Assembly (NCBI RefSeq): GCF_900111075.1
Contig: NZ_FOFZ01000013.1
Location: 28,250-92,249, forward strand
Direction: 5' to 3'
Length of the DNA stretch: 64,000 nucleotides
DNA from: Flavobacterium frigoris
Lineage (GTDB): Bacteria; Bacteroidota; Bacteroidia; Flavobacteriales; Flavobacteriaceae
The notes under the pieces were generated by a model, which worked only from the letters and a program-made list of their open reading frames with translations, ran no database searches and was not told where the DNA came from. Shown here piece by piece: positions 45,105-54,653 of this stretch. Every line of letters begins with the position of its first letter. The stretch's first letter is position 1. The translations under genes were made by a program, and so were the position numbers.

Positions 45105-46067
45105 CTAACTACATAAGACTATGGAAAGATAAATAGGCATTCCAAATGTTATATTGAAAGCAAAGGTAATGGCTAAGGCCATAGGGAGGAAAATTCCAGG
45201 ATTTGCCTTTGGAACTGCGATTTTTATGGCAGGGGGGACTGCAATGTCTTATGCACTCGAAGCTAGGGCTGCAAAAATAAATCGGTTACCCATGTCAGCT
45301 GTTATAAAATGACTAAGGTATGCAACGAGGATTCCGTTTATCAATGGGATAATGATTGCAAAGAAGAAGCTGAACCATCCACTTTTAAAAAAGTCATTTA
45401 GTTTTCTACCGCTTACAATTCCCATGTCAAGTAAAAATAGGGCTAGAAATCATTTAAACATATCTGTGGTAAAAGGCTTGATGCCTTAGACTTGTTGATC
45501 ACTAGCTAAGAAACCTATAATTAAACTTCCCGTGATTAATAGCACGCTACCATTGGTAAAAGAGCGTTTAATGAGGGAATTCATCTTAGTGCTGTGTACA
45601 GTGTTTTTATTGAATAATCGAATTAAAATCACAGCAACTATAATGTATGGAGCTTCCATTAGCGCCATAACGGCAACCATATGACCGCTAAAAGTATAGT
45701 TTTACATTTCTAAGAAAGTAGGAAGTTACAAATGTAACAGCACTAACAGAGCCATAAGCTGCAGTAATGGCACCTGAATTCTCGATACTAAAATGTTTTT
45801 TAAGAATAAAAAAACTATAAAGAGGGATAATGAGTGCGATTAAAACTCCGAAGGCAACAGACCAAATGATATCAAGTGTAAAATGACTGTGAGCTAATTC
45901 TTGTCCGCCCTTAAAACCAATTGAAAAAAGAAGATAAAGTGAAATGAATTTAGAGGATTTTTCGGGAATTTCTAAATCACTTTTTAGACGAACAGCGATG
46001 AGATATCAAGTAGAAAGGATAGTAAGGCCGGATTTATGATGTTTTTAAGGATTAAATCGAAGTTCAT
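45105..46067 (-). pseudogene. SbtA-like (DUF897) bicarbonate/sodium permease, decayed
   Basis: The minus strand from 46067 reads MNFDLILKNIINPALLSF, like the start of SbtA-family sodium-dependent bicarbonate permeases, but soon hits a stop. A different frame then carries on with LKSDLEIPEKSSKFISLYLL and GFKGGQELAHS. A third part, 45680-45486, is VAVMALMEAPYIIV...IKRSFTNGSVLLITGSLIIGFL. Further frame changes follow before the final ITFAFNITFGMPIYL ending at 45105. At least two frameshifts and in-frame stops therefore break what was a complete gene. A functional copy elsewhere is possible. Confidence 0.85.
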
Positions 46068-46070
46068 TAT

Positions 46071-47030
46071 TTATTTTTTTGTTGCCCTTTCGAGTCTGTC
46101 GTTAATAGTTCTTCCTAAACCATAATCAGGAAATCTTTCGGCGATAATTACATCCAGCTTTAATTGATCTAATTTGTGTAAGGCGTTGTATAAACGGGAG
46201 GCGGCTTCCTTTAAATCTCCAGTAGGGGATAAAACCTCATTTGACACTATGTGCTGATGGTGAAAATGATTTTGATAGCTTAGTAATCCTATTGTTTTGG
46301 TGCTAAATAATGCCAGTTCTGTAGTTATATTTTCTGTTAATACGGTTTTTGTTTTTGGTGCATAATGTTTTGAAAGCATGCCTGGTGCTGAAGGTGTTTC
46401 TTCATCGTGTGTTTTTATTTTTAGGATACCAATAACAGCTTCGATTTCTTCAATAGTTATGGAGCCCAATCGATATAAAACAGCTGACCCTTCCTCAAAA
46501 CCAATTATTGTAGATTCTATTCCGCTCTGGCATTCGCCACCTTCTAGTATGGTTAGTGGAGAATTAGTAAAATAGTCTGCAACATGTTGTGCTTTTGTGG
46601 GGCTAATGGAGCCAAATGGATTTGCACTTGGCGCAGCCAGTGGGAAATCTAATTGTTCTAAAAGTGCTAATGCTACTGGGTGATTAGGAACCCGAACTGC
46701 GACAGTATTTTTTCCCCCAGTGACTAAATCTGGAATGGTGTTTTGTCTTTTTAATACTAAGGTCAAAGGGCCGGGCCAAAAAGCATCCGCTAATAGCAGG
46801 GCTTTTTCGGGAATTTCAGTAGCGATCTGATTCAGATCAGCAACCGATTTGATATGAACGATCAGTGGGTTGTAAAAAGGTCTTTTTTTTAATTCGAAAA
46901 TCTTTTTGATTGCTTTTTCATTGAAAGCATTTCCCGCTAATCCGTAAACCGTTTCCGTGGGAATGGCCACGATATCATTTTGATTTAAAAGTGCTGCGGC
47001 ATCGTGAGATGAAGTGCTGATTAAAGCCAT
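46071..47030 (-). CDS. sua5: Threonylcarbamoyl-AMP synthase (Sua5/YwlC)
   Basis: A 319-aa enzyme (EC 2.7.7.87) that makes threonylcarbamoyl-AMP from threonine, bicarbonate and ATP for the t6A37 modification of ANN-decoding tRNAs. The N-terminal YrdC domain (about 1-200) shows TETVYGLAGNA, KRPFYNPLIVHI and FPLAAPSANPFGSISPT, with the C-terminal Sua5 domain (about 210-319) starting after PGMLSKHYAP. The length with a Sua5 domain distinguishes it from short TsaC. It is 12 bp downstream of the 102-aa gene and abuts the decayed permease gene. Confidence 0.93.
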   Translation of the reverse strand: MALISTSSHDAAALLNQNDIVAIPTETVYGLAGNAFNEKAIKKIFELKKRPFYNPLIVHIKSVADLNQIATEIPEKALLLADAFWPGPLTLVLKRQNTIPDLVTGGKNTVAVRVPNHPVALALLEQLDFPLAAPSANPFGSISPTKAQHVADYFTNSPLTILEGGECQSGIESTIIGFEEGSAVLYRLGSITIEEIEAVIGILKIKTHDEETPSAPGMLSKHYAPKTKTVLTENITTELALFSTKTIGLLSYQNHFHHQHIVSNEVLSPTGDLKEAASRLYNALHKLDQLKLDVIIAERFPDYGLGRTINDRLERATKK

Positions 47031-47042
47031 TTTTTTTAAATT

Positions 47043-47351
47043 TTAAGCTATGGGTTCTAATTTTTTTGCTGGAACTAAGGATATCTGGATATTCCCTTCT
47101 ATTTTAAACTGCATATCGTTTAGAAGGGAGTAAGCAATTAAATCTGAAATGTTTGCTGAAGCATTAGTGAGCAATTCAATTCTGATTTTGGAATGAGTAG
47201 ATTTTTCGTTAAATCGGATCTCGTTGCTGAAATTCTCTAACTGATGGAAGTTAATTTTGCTGTTTATTAACCCCAGCAGGATCTTTTGAGCTTCTAGTGA
47301 TGTGTATTGCCCCTCCACTAATTTGAATTGATAGTCTTTCTCTTTTTCCAT
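47043..47351 (-). CDS. Hypothetical protein, about 102 aa
   Basis: The ATG at 47351 gives MEKEKDYQFKLVEG; a TTG at 47366 would add five residues. No recognised domain, signal or membrane segment is present. The sequence alternates helical (SLEAQKILLGLINSK) and strand-like (IRIELLTNASANI, FKIEGNIQISLV) segments. A TACATTTG element on the minus strand (47371-47364) is 13 bp before the ATG. It is co-directional with sua5 (12-bp gap) and divergent from the LysR gene. Confidence 0.65.
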   Translation of the reverse strand: MEKEKDYQFKLVEGQYTSLEAQKILLGLINSKINFHQLENFSNEIRFNEKSTHSKIRIELLTNASANISDLIAYSLLNDMQFKIEGNIQISLVPAKKLEPIA

Positions 47352-47429
47352 TGTCTTTTTATGCAAATGTAGGACGGTTAAATCATGTGTTTTTATTTAT
47401 ATTTGTAATGTGATCTATAAAAATATTTT

Positions 47430-48386
47430 ATGAACTATACTTTGCATCAATTGTATGTTTTTCTTAAAGTTACTCAGAATAAGAGTATTACTAAAGCGGC
47501 TGTAGAATTACATCTTACGCAGCCCGCAGTTTCTATACAATTAAAGAATTTTCAGGATCAATTTGAATTTCCATTAACGGAGGTTATCGGTAGGAAGCTG
47601 TATGTGACAGATTTTGGTAAGGAAATTGCCATTGCTGCCGAGAAAGTTTTAAATGAAGTCGAGGCGATTAACTATAAAACTTTGGCTTACAAGGGAGAAC
47701 TAAGCGGGCGTTTAAAGATCTCAATTGTATCTACGGGTAAATACGTAATGCCTTATTTTCTTTCTGACTTTTTAAAATGGAATCCAGGAGTAGATTTGAT
47801 TTTGGATGTCACCAATAAGAAACAAGTTTTAGAGAGTTTAGAGAATAATGAGGTTGACTTTTCTTTAGTGTCGGTTTTGCCAGATTCTATACAAATTAAT
47901 ACCGTAGAGTTATTGCCTAATGCACTGTATATGATGGTAAATGCGGAACAATCATTCGAAAAAAAGATTCACAAGGTGTCTATTTTAGAGAAATTAGCGG
48001 TTATTTATCGTGAGGAAGGTTCTGGAACACGTTATATAATGGAAAAGTTTATCGAAAATAATAATTTGACTGTCCCTAAGAAGGTAGAACTTACAGGAAA
48101 TGAAGCAGTAAAACAAGCTGTTTTGGCTGGATTAGGGTGTTCCATTATGCCTTTAATAGGAGTGAAGAACGAGCTTAATAATGGTAGTTTGCAGATTGTA
48201 CCCGTAGAAGGTTTACCAATTAAGTCGAACTGGAATTTAATTTGGTTAAAAGGCAAGAAGTTTTCGCCGGTAGCAACTGCTTATTTGGATTTCATTCAAA
48301 ATGAAAAAGAAAGAATTATTGACACGTCTTTTAAATGGATTAAGGATAAAAATAGTGGTACTAGAAATGAAGAGCATAAATTTTAA
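47430..48386 (+). CDS. LysR family transcriptional regulator
   Basis: A 318-aa regulator: N-terminal HTH (about 1-60; TLHQLYVFLKVTQNKSITKAA and LHLTQPAVSIQLKNFQ in part) and a type 2 periplasmic-binding-like effector domain (about 90-295). The sequence is CysB/CbbR-like at the HTH. In other bacteria LysR-type CbbR/CmpR proteins control bicarbonate transporters, and a decayed SbtA-type permease lies about 1.4 kb away, which may be its lost target. A TATATTTG element (47398-47405) precedes the gene. Confidence 0.9.
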   Translation: MNYTLHQLYVFLKVTQNKSITKAAVELHLTQPAVSIQLKNFQDQFEFPLTEVIGRKLYVTDFGKEIAIAAEKVLNEVEAINYKTLAYKGELSGRLKISIVSTGKYVMPYFLSDFLKWNPGVDLILDVTNKKQVLESLENNEVDFSLVSVLPDSIQINTVELLPNALYMMVNAEQSFEKKIHKVSILEKLAVIYREEGSGTRYIMEKFIENNNLTVPKKVELTGNEAVKQAVLAGLGCSIMPLIGVKNELNNGSLQIVPVEGLPIKSNWNLIWLKGKKFSPVATAYLDFIQNEKERIIDTSFKWIKDKNSGTRNEEHKF

Positions 48387-48726
48387 CGGCATTGGTAGGA
48401 CTTTTTTTTTTGAATCACATATGGAATTGGAATATAAACGAACTTGATACTCTTTTTTTATATAATGTAGTTTAGCTGTTTTTCAAGATGCTTGAATAAA
48501 TACAAGTGATGTAGCCGGTCTAGTCTCTGTTTTCGTGGCTATAATTAAAGAACAGTTGCCAATGGACTGTGCTTTTTCTGTTTAATATACTTATTGTACT
48601 AGGGTGTAGAAACTAAGTTTTGTCGTATTTGTAAAAAAAACTATTTGTATAAGTAGGATTTTGAATAAATAAAACAGTATACTTCTTATCTCGTGTTAAA
48701 GTATTGTTTTTGAAATAATTACGATG
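48387..48726. other. Intergenic stretch before terC
   Basis: A 340-bp stretch with no gene or structured element recognised; AT-rich. Confidence 0.4.
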
Positions 48727-48756
48727 TTGTAGTGTCAAAAAAAGAGCGTATATTTA
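48727..48756 (+). promoter_or_regulatory. Candidate promoter of the TerC gene
   Basis: TTG (48727-48729), a 19-bp spacer and TATATTTA (48749-48756), one base off TAnnTTTG. It lies 32 bp before the ATG. Confidence 0.5.
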
Positions 48757-48787
48757 TTTCCTAATACTAAATTAAACAAGACGAGAT

Positions 48788-49702
48788 ATGCAAACGGACT
48801 TGATTTTCTGGATTGGATTTAATGTATTTGTATTGTTGATGCTTGCTTTGGATTTAGGTGTTTTTAATCGGAAAGCACATGAGATAACTATTAAAGAAGC
48901 CTTGATTTGGACGGGAGTCTGGATAATTTTGGCAATGTGTTTTAATGGACTTATTTATTATTGGCAAGGAGAAGTAAAAGCTTTAGAGTTTCTTGCAGGC
49001 TACGTAATTGAAAAAGCATTAAGTGTAGACAATATATTTGTGTTCGTTCTAATTTTCTCTTATTTTAAAACACCAACTATTCATCAACATAAAATTTTGT
49101 TTTGGGGAATTATAGGAGCTTTGATAATGAGAGCTGCTTTTATTTTTGCTGGAGTAGCCTTACTCGAAAAATTTCATTGGACAATCTACGTTTTTGGGGC
49201 TATATTGATTTATACTGGATATAAAATGCTCACTCAAAAAGAGAAAGTAATTGAGCCAGAAAAAAATCCATTAATTAAAATTATCAGAAAAATTATTCCC
49301 GTAACAAGTGAATATCACGGGGGAGATTTTTTTATGAAACAAAATGGAAAACTATTTGCAACACCTTTGTTCTTAGTGCTAATATTAATCGAAGTTACTG
49401 ATTTGATTTTTGCAGCAGATAGCATTCCCGCAATATTGGCAATTACTCAAGACCATTTCATTGTTTACACTTCAAATGTTTTTGCGATACTTGGACTACG
49501 TTCTTTGTATTTTGCACTAGCAGGAATGATAGATAAGTTTCGGTATTTGTCTAAGGGACTTGCTTTGATTCTAGTTTTCGTTGGCTTAAAAATGTTGCTA
49601 GTTGATTTCTATAAGGTACCAATACAAATTGCCTTGTTAGTAATTATTGTCATTTTGATTGTAAGTATAGTAACGTCATTAAAGTCTAGTAAAAAATTAT
49701 AG
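48788..49702 (+). CDS. TerC/Alx family membrane protein
   Basis: A 304-aa integral membrane protein with about nine hydrophobic segments. Family motifs are EKALSVDNIFVFVLIF (about 77-92), with the conserved Asp, and LIEVTDLIFAADSIPAILA (about 202-220) with two more acidic residues in the membrane. TerC/Alx proteins are linked to manganese export and to loading of Mn into secreted proteins, besides tellurite resistance. No tellurite operon is near, so a metal-handling role is most likely. Separate promoter. Confidence 0.92.
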   Translation: MQTDLIFWIGFNVFVLLMLALDLGVFNRKAHEITIKEALIWTGVWIILAMCFNGLIYYWQGEVKALEFLAGYVIEKALSVDNIFVFVLIFSYFKTPTIHQHKILFWGIIGALIMRAAFIFAGVALLEKFHWTIYVFGAILIYTGYKMLTQKEKVIEPEKNPLIKIIRKIIPVTSEYHGGDFFMKQNGKLFATPLFLVLILIEVTDLIFAADSIPAILAITQDHFIVYTSNVFAILGLRSLYFALAGMIDKFRYLSKGLALILVFVGLKMLLVDFYKVPIQIALLVIIVILIVSIVTSLKSSKKL

Positions 49703-49797
49703 GACAGCCTTTAATAGTGTTGAAATGTAAAGTGTAGTTGGCAGACAATCTTTAAATGATTTAAAATAGTTGATACAAAAACGATAAATATTTAGCT

Positions 49798-50634
49798 ATG
49801 ATGGATAAAATTCTTGTTACTACCGATTTTTCTTCTAATTCAAAAGCAGCTTGTCGCTTTGCTATTCAATTGGCACTGCAACATAAGTGTGAGTTAACTT
49901 TTTTTCATTCCTATTATATCGCAAATCTAGGTTTGATTACTGGTGAAGACCTTGTTGATTTTGAAAATAATGCAGCTCATAAAATTCAAAAGAAGCTTAA
50001 TAAATTTGTCGAAATTTTATATAAAGACATCGATGAGAGTCAGTTTATTAAAAAGTGTGTGATTAAAAGTGGAGTTCTCGTAGACACTAACATCAGAGAG
50101 TATGCCCGTGAAAATAATTTTAGTTTTATATGCATTAGTACCAGAGGATCTGGAAAATTAAAAAAAATATTTGGATCAAACACTTCAAATTTAATAAGAC
50201 ACTCAATAGTTCCGGTTATTGCTGTGCCTTTCAATTATCGCAGTAGTGAAATAAACAAAATTATTTATGCTTCTGATCTTTTGAATTTTCAAACTGAGAT
50301 GAAAAAAGTAAGTGCGTTTGCAAAGCCTTTAAAGGCGCAAATCGAAATTTTGCATTTTGAGTTCCCGACTGACGTTACAGTGAGTCCGATTAGCCTAGAT
50401 GCGATGATGATGACAAATGCAGCTTTAAATGTAAAAATGCATTTCGAAAAAATTAATTTAACGGAAAGCTTGGTTTTAAATATTCAAAGGGTAATTAAGA
50501 AATCAAAGCCATCAGTGGTAATTATGTTCACGGAGCAAAGTAGAAGTTTTTTTGAGAAGATATTTCACCCCAGTAAATCGGTTAATTATTCCTTTAATGC
50601 TAAATTTCCATTGCTTGTGTTTAATAAAACATAA
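49798..50634 (+). CDS. Universal stress protein, two Usp domains
   Basis: A 278-aa cytosolic protein with tandem Usp domains. The first (about 1-145) begins MDKILVTTDFSSNSKAA and ends in STRGSGKLKKIFGSNTSNLI followed by PVIAVPF, an ATP-binding-like loop. The second (about 150-278) is degenerate and lacks the clear glycine-rich loop. Such proteins are induced by stress or starvation and bind ATP; their molecular function is not settled. It lies between terC and the phosphate porins, with an open gap on both sides. Confidence 0.88.
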   Translation: MMDKILVTTDFSSNSKAACRFAIQLALQHKCELTFFHSYYIANLGLITGEDLVDFENNAAHKIQKKLNKFVEILYKDIDESQFIKKCVIKSGVLVDTNIREYARENNFSFICISTRGSGKLKKIFGSNTSNLIRHSIVPVIAVPFNYRSSEINKIIYASDLLNFQTEMKKVSAFAKPLKAQIEILHFEFPTDVTVSPISLDAMMMTNAALNVKMHFEKINLTESLVLNIQRVIKKSKPSVVIMFTEQSRSFFEKIFHPSKSVNYSFNAKFPLLVFNKT

Positions 50635-50747
50635 TGTGGTAGTTCTTTTGTCAATTTAAAAGTGCCGATAGTTTATAGCTTATTGTTTTTACAGGTTATT
50701 TTTCCATTTTTATATTGTTAATAAAATGTAAAACAAAGGTTAATTTT

Positions 50748-50792
50748 TTAATATTTTGTTAACGTTAACTTAACCTTGCCGTTTCATCTTTG
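50748..50792 (+). promoter_or_regulatory. PHO-box-like repeats and promoter before porin 1
   Basis: TTAAT (50748), TTAAC (50759) and TTAAC (50770) are each 11 bp apart. A -7-like CATCTTTG (50785-50792) lies 15 bp after the start of the last repeat, and no TTG is present at -33. The layout resembles a PhoB-activated promoter in which the repeats replace the -33 element. PhoB binding is inference. Confidence 0.6.
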
Positions 50793-50818
50793 CCAAAAAT
50801 ATAGTAACCCATTTAACT

Positions 50819-52112
50819 ATGAAAAAAGTTTTAATTGCACTTTTTATAATTAGTACAGTAGTACTTCAGGCGCAAGACGTTAACAAAGACGCAATTTCAA
50901 AGGAAGTCGTCCGCGTTTTGGATTCCATAAACAAAGTAAAGGCAGCTGAAGAAAAAGTAAAGCCAAAAAAAGAGTCTCAATGGTATGATAAAATCAGTAT
51001 TAGAGGATATGTTCAAACCAGGTATAATGGTTTGTTTTCTTCCAATGATAAAGTGTCCTGTGAGCAATGTGATAAATCATGGGGAACCACTATGACTGGC
51101 GATGATGTAAAATCAAATAATGGTTTTTTTATAAGAAGAGCTCGAATTGTCTTTTCAGGTCAAATACATCCAAATGTATATTTCTATATTCAACCAGATT
51201 TCGCAAGTTCACCAGGAACGGGAGTTAATAATTTTGTTCAGTTACGAGATGCTTACTTCGATTTGTCATTCGATACAAAAAAGGAATTTAGAGTTAGGAT
51301 AGGGCAAAGTAAAGTTCCTTTTGGTTTTGAAAACTTGCAATCGAGCCAAAACAGGTTGACTTTAGATCGTAATGATGCTTTGAATAGTGCTGTTGCAAAT
51401 GAAAGAGATCTTGGTGTGTTTTTCTATTGGGCACCTAGTAAAATAAGAGCGTTTTGCTATGCTTATTAAAGATGGGTACAAAGGATCTGGAGATTATGGT
51501 GTATTTGCATTTGGAGTCTATAATGGTCAAACCGCAAATAAATCGGAAGCAAATAAAAATCTGCACGTTGTAACTAGAGTAAGCTATCCTTTTATGATAG
51601 GAAACCAAATTATTGAGCCAGGGCTTCAAGCGTATACTGGTAAATGGGCTTTTGGAAGCGAAATTTCTTCTGGAGTTTCTGTAAAAGACAAACAATATAC
51701 TCTTGATCAAAGAGTAGCAGCTTCTTTTATACTTTATCCAAAACCATTTGGTGTTCAAGCTGAATATAATTTAGGTAATGGGCCTCGATATAATAAAGTT
51801 ACAAATTCTGTAGAAGTATCTAATTTACAAGGAGGTTATCTTACTTTAAATTATAAATGGGATTTACCAAAGAACCAATTACTGTATCCGTTTGCTAAAT
51901 TTCAATACTATGATGGTGGAAAGAAATTCGAAAAAGATGCAAGAAGTTATACAGTTAGGGATTATGAATTAGGTATCGAATGGCAACCTTATAAGGCTTT
52001 TGAGTTAACTGCAACCTGGGTTATCGCTGATAGAACTTTTGAAGACAGTGTGCTTAAGGACAACAGACAGCAAGGAAATTTATTAAGATTACAAGTTCAG
52101 TTTAATTTTTAG
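50819..52112 (+). pseudogene. Phosphate-selective porin (OprO/P family), frameshifted
   Basis: Two frames form one porin: 50819-51469 ends APSKIRAFCYAY then stops, and the other frame from about 51448 (RFAMLIKDGYKGSGDYGV) continues to 52112 and ends in the barrel Phe. A one-base loss near 51448 is the simplest cause (a sequencing error is possible). The N-terminus has a signal peptide (ending QAQD), then a coiled linker and the OprO/P barrel with YVQTRYNG, RRARIVFSGQIHPNVYFYIQ and RLQVQFNF. Such porins take up phosphate or polyphosphate across the outer membrane. It carries PHO-like repeats upstream and ends at a terminator. Confidence 0.82.
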
Positions 52113-52134
52113 TACTATATAACGATATAAGTTG

Positions 52135-52180
52135 AAAACCATCATGTATTTTTAAAGAGTATTTGATGGTTTTTTTATTT
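52135..52180 (+). terminator. Terminator after porin 1
   Basis: A 10-bp stem AAAACCATCA/TGATGGTTTT (52135-52144 with 52164-52173) followed by T7. Confidence 0.85.
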
Positions 52181-52264
52181 CTTACGTTAAAAAGTTGTAA
52201 ATTAGACTTAAGTATCTAAAAATTAATAGTTTATAGCATTACGTCGCTTTAATTTATCGTTTTG

Positions 52265-52309
52265 TTAACCTTTCCATAACCTTAAAAGGTTTTGTTAACA
52301 TTAATTTTG
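52265..52309 (+). promoter_or_regulatory. PHO-box-like repeats and promoter before porin 2
   Basis: TTAAC (52265), ATAAC (52276, 11 bp later) and TTAAC (52295), followed by a consensus -7 TAATTTTG (52302-52309). The phase of the last repeat differs from the other sites, so the relation is weaker. Confidence 0.45.
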
Positions 52310-52343
52310 CGCTGCAATAACATAACAATAACTAATTATTAAA

Positions 52344-53561
52344 ATGAAAAATATTTTTTTGAGTATCGTGCTAATGTTTACTTTGATAACAATGGCGCAA
52401 GAGCAAAAAGTAAATAACGAAGTACCTGTAAAAAATTCAGAACTAAACCAATATCTGAGCGCATCGAAAAAACTAGGTTTTACAGAGAAAGATAGTCTGT
52501 TTCAGGTCAACATTGGTTTTAGAGTTCAAAGTAGAGCCGGTTTTCAAAAAACAGATGGTGAAACTGGGGTGATAGAAGGAGAGATTAGAAGAATGAGATT
52601 GAAGTTGGATGGTTTTATTTACAATCCAAAATTTGGGTATAAAGTGGAACTTGGTTTTTCGGCTAGAGATTTAGGAGTGATTAAGCAAGGAGAGAATGAA
52701 AATGTTATTTTAGATGGAGTTCTTTTTTATAAACCAACAAAGAGTTGGACAATTGCTTTTGGTCAAACTAAGTTGCCAGGAAACAATCAACGCGTGATTT
52801 CGTCAGGATCTTTAGAATTTACAGATAGAACCATCAATAATGCTAAATTTAATATTGATCGTGATTTTGGGGTGTTTTTTGATTATGCAAAGGAGAATCC
52901 AAATCGTTTTGCTTACGCTTTAAAAGGGGCTATTACTAAAGGAGAAGGAAGAAATTGGACGAAAACGAATGACGACGGTATTGCTTTAACTGGTAAAGTA
53001 GAGTTGTTTCCTCTAGGTTCATTTACAAAACATGGTTCGCTTTCTGAAGGAGATTTAGTAAGGGAGAAAACACCTAAGTTGATGATTTCTGGTGCTTTTA
53101 ACCAAAATAATAATTCTCGAAGATCACAAGGAGAATTAGGAAGTGATTTGTTTGAGGCTAGAACTCTTAAGTCATTGTTTTTTGATGCGATGTTGAAGTA
53201 TAATGGTTGGACAGGTAGTGCCGCTTATATGTCAAGAATGGCAGATAATCCTATTACAGTGAATTCTTTAGATCCCACAAAAACACAGGCGGTTTTTGTA
53301 GGTAATGGAGTCGATACTCAATTGAGTTATGTTTTTCCTTCAAACTATCAAGTTGCTTGTAGGTTTTCTACGCAAAAAGTAGATAGCGAAATACATTCTT
53401 TCACTCCTGATACTAATGAGTACGCCGTGAGTCTTTCAAAATATATTATGGGACATAAGTTAAAAGTACAAACAGAATTTTCTTATGAAGACAACAAGTA
53501 TATTTCTGGAGATACAACAGGAAGTTGGTATGTTCGTTGTCAAGTAGAGATCGGTATCTAA
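52344..53561 (+). CDS. Phosphate-selective porin (OprO/P family)
   Basis: A 405-aa outer-membrane porin. A signal peptide (ending AQEQ) is followed by a short linker and the porin O/P barrel: NIGFRVQSRAGFQ, RMRLKLDGFIYNPKFGYKVEL, GQTKLPGNNQRV and INNAKFNIDRDFGVFFDY (in part). It ends in the barrel motif with EIGI. It is the intact relative of the broken porin 230 bp upstream, and pstS follows 130 bp downstream. Members of this family are phosphate-starvation induced and give anion-selective pores. No disruption seen. Confidence 0.88.
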   Translation: MKNIFLSIVLMFTLITMAQEQKVNNEVPVKNSELNQYLSASKKLGFTEKDSLFQVNIGFRVQSRAGFQKTDGETGVIEGEIRRMRLKLDGFIYNPKFGYKVELGFSARDLGVIKQGENENVILDGVLFYKPTKSWTIAFGQTKLPGNNQRVISSGSLEFTDRTINNAKFNIDRDFGVFFDYAKENPNRFAYALKGAITKGEGRNWTKTNDDGIALTGKVELFPLGSFTKHGSLSEGDLVREKTPKLMISGAFNQNNNSRRSQGELGSDLFEARTLKSLFFDAMLKYNGWTGSAAYMSRMADNPITVNSLDPTKTQAVFVGNGVDTQLSYVFPSNYQVACRFSTQKVDSEIHSFTPDTNEYAVSLSKYIMGHKLKVQTEFSYEDNKYISGDTTGSWYVRCQVEIGI

Positions 53562-53628
53562 GGAGCACTTTTTTTAACTGGATTTCAATTTCTAAAAGCG
53601 TAAAAAATAAATATTGCATAATAATAGC

Positions 53629-53662
53629 TTAACGCGGAGTTAACATTCAATTTGTACTTTTG
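53629..53662 (+). promoter_or_regulatory. PHO-box-like repeats and promoter before pstS
   Basis: TTAAC at 53629 and 53640 (11 bp apart), then TACTTTTG (53655-53662) starting 15 bp after the second repeat. The spacing is identical to that before porin 1. Confidence 0.65.
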
Positions 53663-53694
53663 CAAAAAATTAATAAAACCTAATAAAAAATAAA

Positions 53695-54558
53695 ATGAAA
53701 ACATCTAAATTATTTTTAATCTTACCTTTAATAGGTATGTTGAGTTGTGGTAAAGCAAAAACCGAAGATAAAGGAACAGAAGCTGCTACTACTGAAGTCT
53801 CTGTAACAATCAAAGGAAGCGATACTGTTTTGCCTTTGGCACAAAAAGAAGCTGAAGAATTAATGAAAACAAACTCTGGCGTAAGTATTACTGTTGTAGG
53901 TGGTGGTTCAGGTGTTGGTATTACTGCATTGATTGACGGTACTACTGATATCGCAATGGCTTCAAGAGACTTGAAGACTGAAGAAAAAATGAAATTTGTT
54001 GATGAAAAAGTTGATATTGAAGAAGTTATAATTGCATATGATGCATTAACAGTAATTGTTAATCCAGCAAATACCGTTTCTAAATTAACTCGTGAGCAGT
54101 TAGAGAAAATCTTTACAGGAGCAATCAAAAACTGGAAAGAAGTTGGTGGTGCTGACGAAAAAATCGTTGCTTATTCAAGAGAATCTTCATCTGGAACTTA
54201 TGAGTTCTTTAAAGAAGAAGTTATGGACAAGAAAAACTACGCTACAGATATTTTGAACTTACCTGCAACTGGTGCAATCGTTCAAGCAGTAGGTCAAACT
54301 AAAGGAGCTATTGGTTATATCGGATTAGCATATGAAACTAAAGAAGTAAAACAATTGGCTGTGTCTTATGACCAAGGAAAAACTTTCATTGAGCCTTCTG
54401 TAGAAAGCGCTAAAGATAAAACATATCCAATATCTAGACCATTGTTCTACATGTACGACAAGAAAAATGCTGCTAAAGTAAAAACAATTGTTGATTTTGC
54501 GCTTTCTGCTGAAGGACAAAAAATTGTTTCGGAAATAGGTTATGTTCCGTTGAATTAA
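53695..54558 (+). CDS. pstS: Phosphate ABC transporter substrate-binding protein
   Basis: A 287-aa lipoprotein (signal ending MLSC, C18) that binds phosphate in the periplasm and hands it to PstCA. Phosphate-binding loops are visible: GSDTVLPLAQ and YSRESSSGTYEFF, plus GAIGYIGLAY and SRPLFYMY. The gene has its own PHO-type promoter and a terminator directly after, so it is transcribed separately from pstCAB-phoU and probably at higher level. Length and motifs are complete. Confidence 0.95.
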   Translation: MKTSKLFLILPLIGMLSCGKAKTEDKGTEAATTEVSVTIKGSDTVLPLAQKEAEELMKTNSGVSITVVGGGSGVGITALIDGTTDIAMASRDLKTEEKMKFVDEKVDIEEVIIAYDALTVIVNPANTVSKLTREQLEKIFTGAIKNWKEVGGADEKIVAYSRESSSGTYEFFKEEVMDKKNYATDILNLPATGAIVQAVGQTKGAIGYIGLAYETKEVKQLAVSYDQGKTFIEPSVESAKDKTYPISRPLFYMYDKKNAAKVKTIVDFALSAEGQKIVSEIGYVPLN

Positions 54559-54582
54559 TAAAGGTTAATTTTATGGATACGG

Positions 54583-54615
54583 AAAAGGTTGTCTCATTGG
54601 GGCAACCTTTTTTAT
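54583..54615 (+). terminator. Terminator after pstS
   Basis: A 9-bp stem AAAAGGTTG/CAACCTTTT (54583-54591 with 54603-54611) followed by T. It separates pstS from pstC. Confidence 0.85.
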
Positions 54616-54653
54616 TTGTAAGTTTGTCGTAGTTTTATAATCCCAATACTCGC

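Noticed and set aside
47430..48386. Assigning the LysR protein as regulator of the decayed permease
   Set aside because: Proximity alone; no operator or shared promoter was seen, so it is mentioned only as a possibility.
51435..51758. 107-codon frame antisense to the porin
   Set aside because: Fully inside the porin coding region, whose frame explains the sequence; a shadow.
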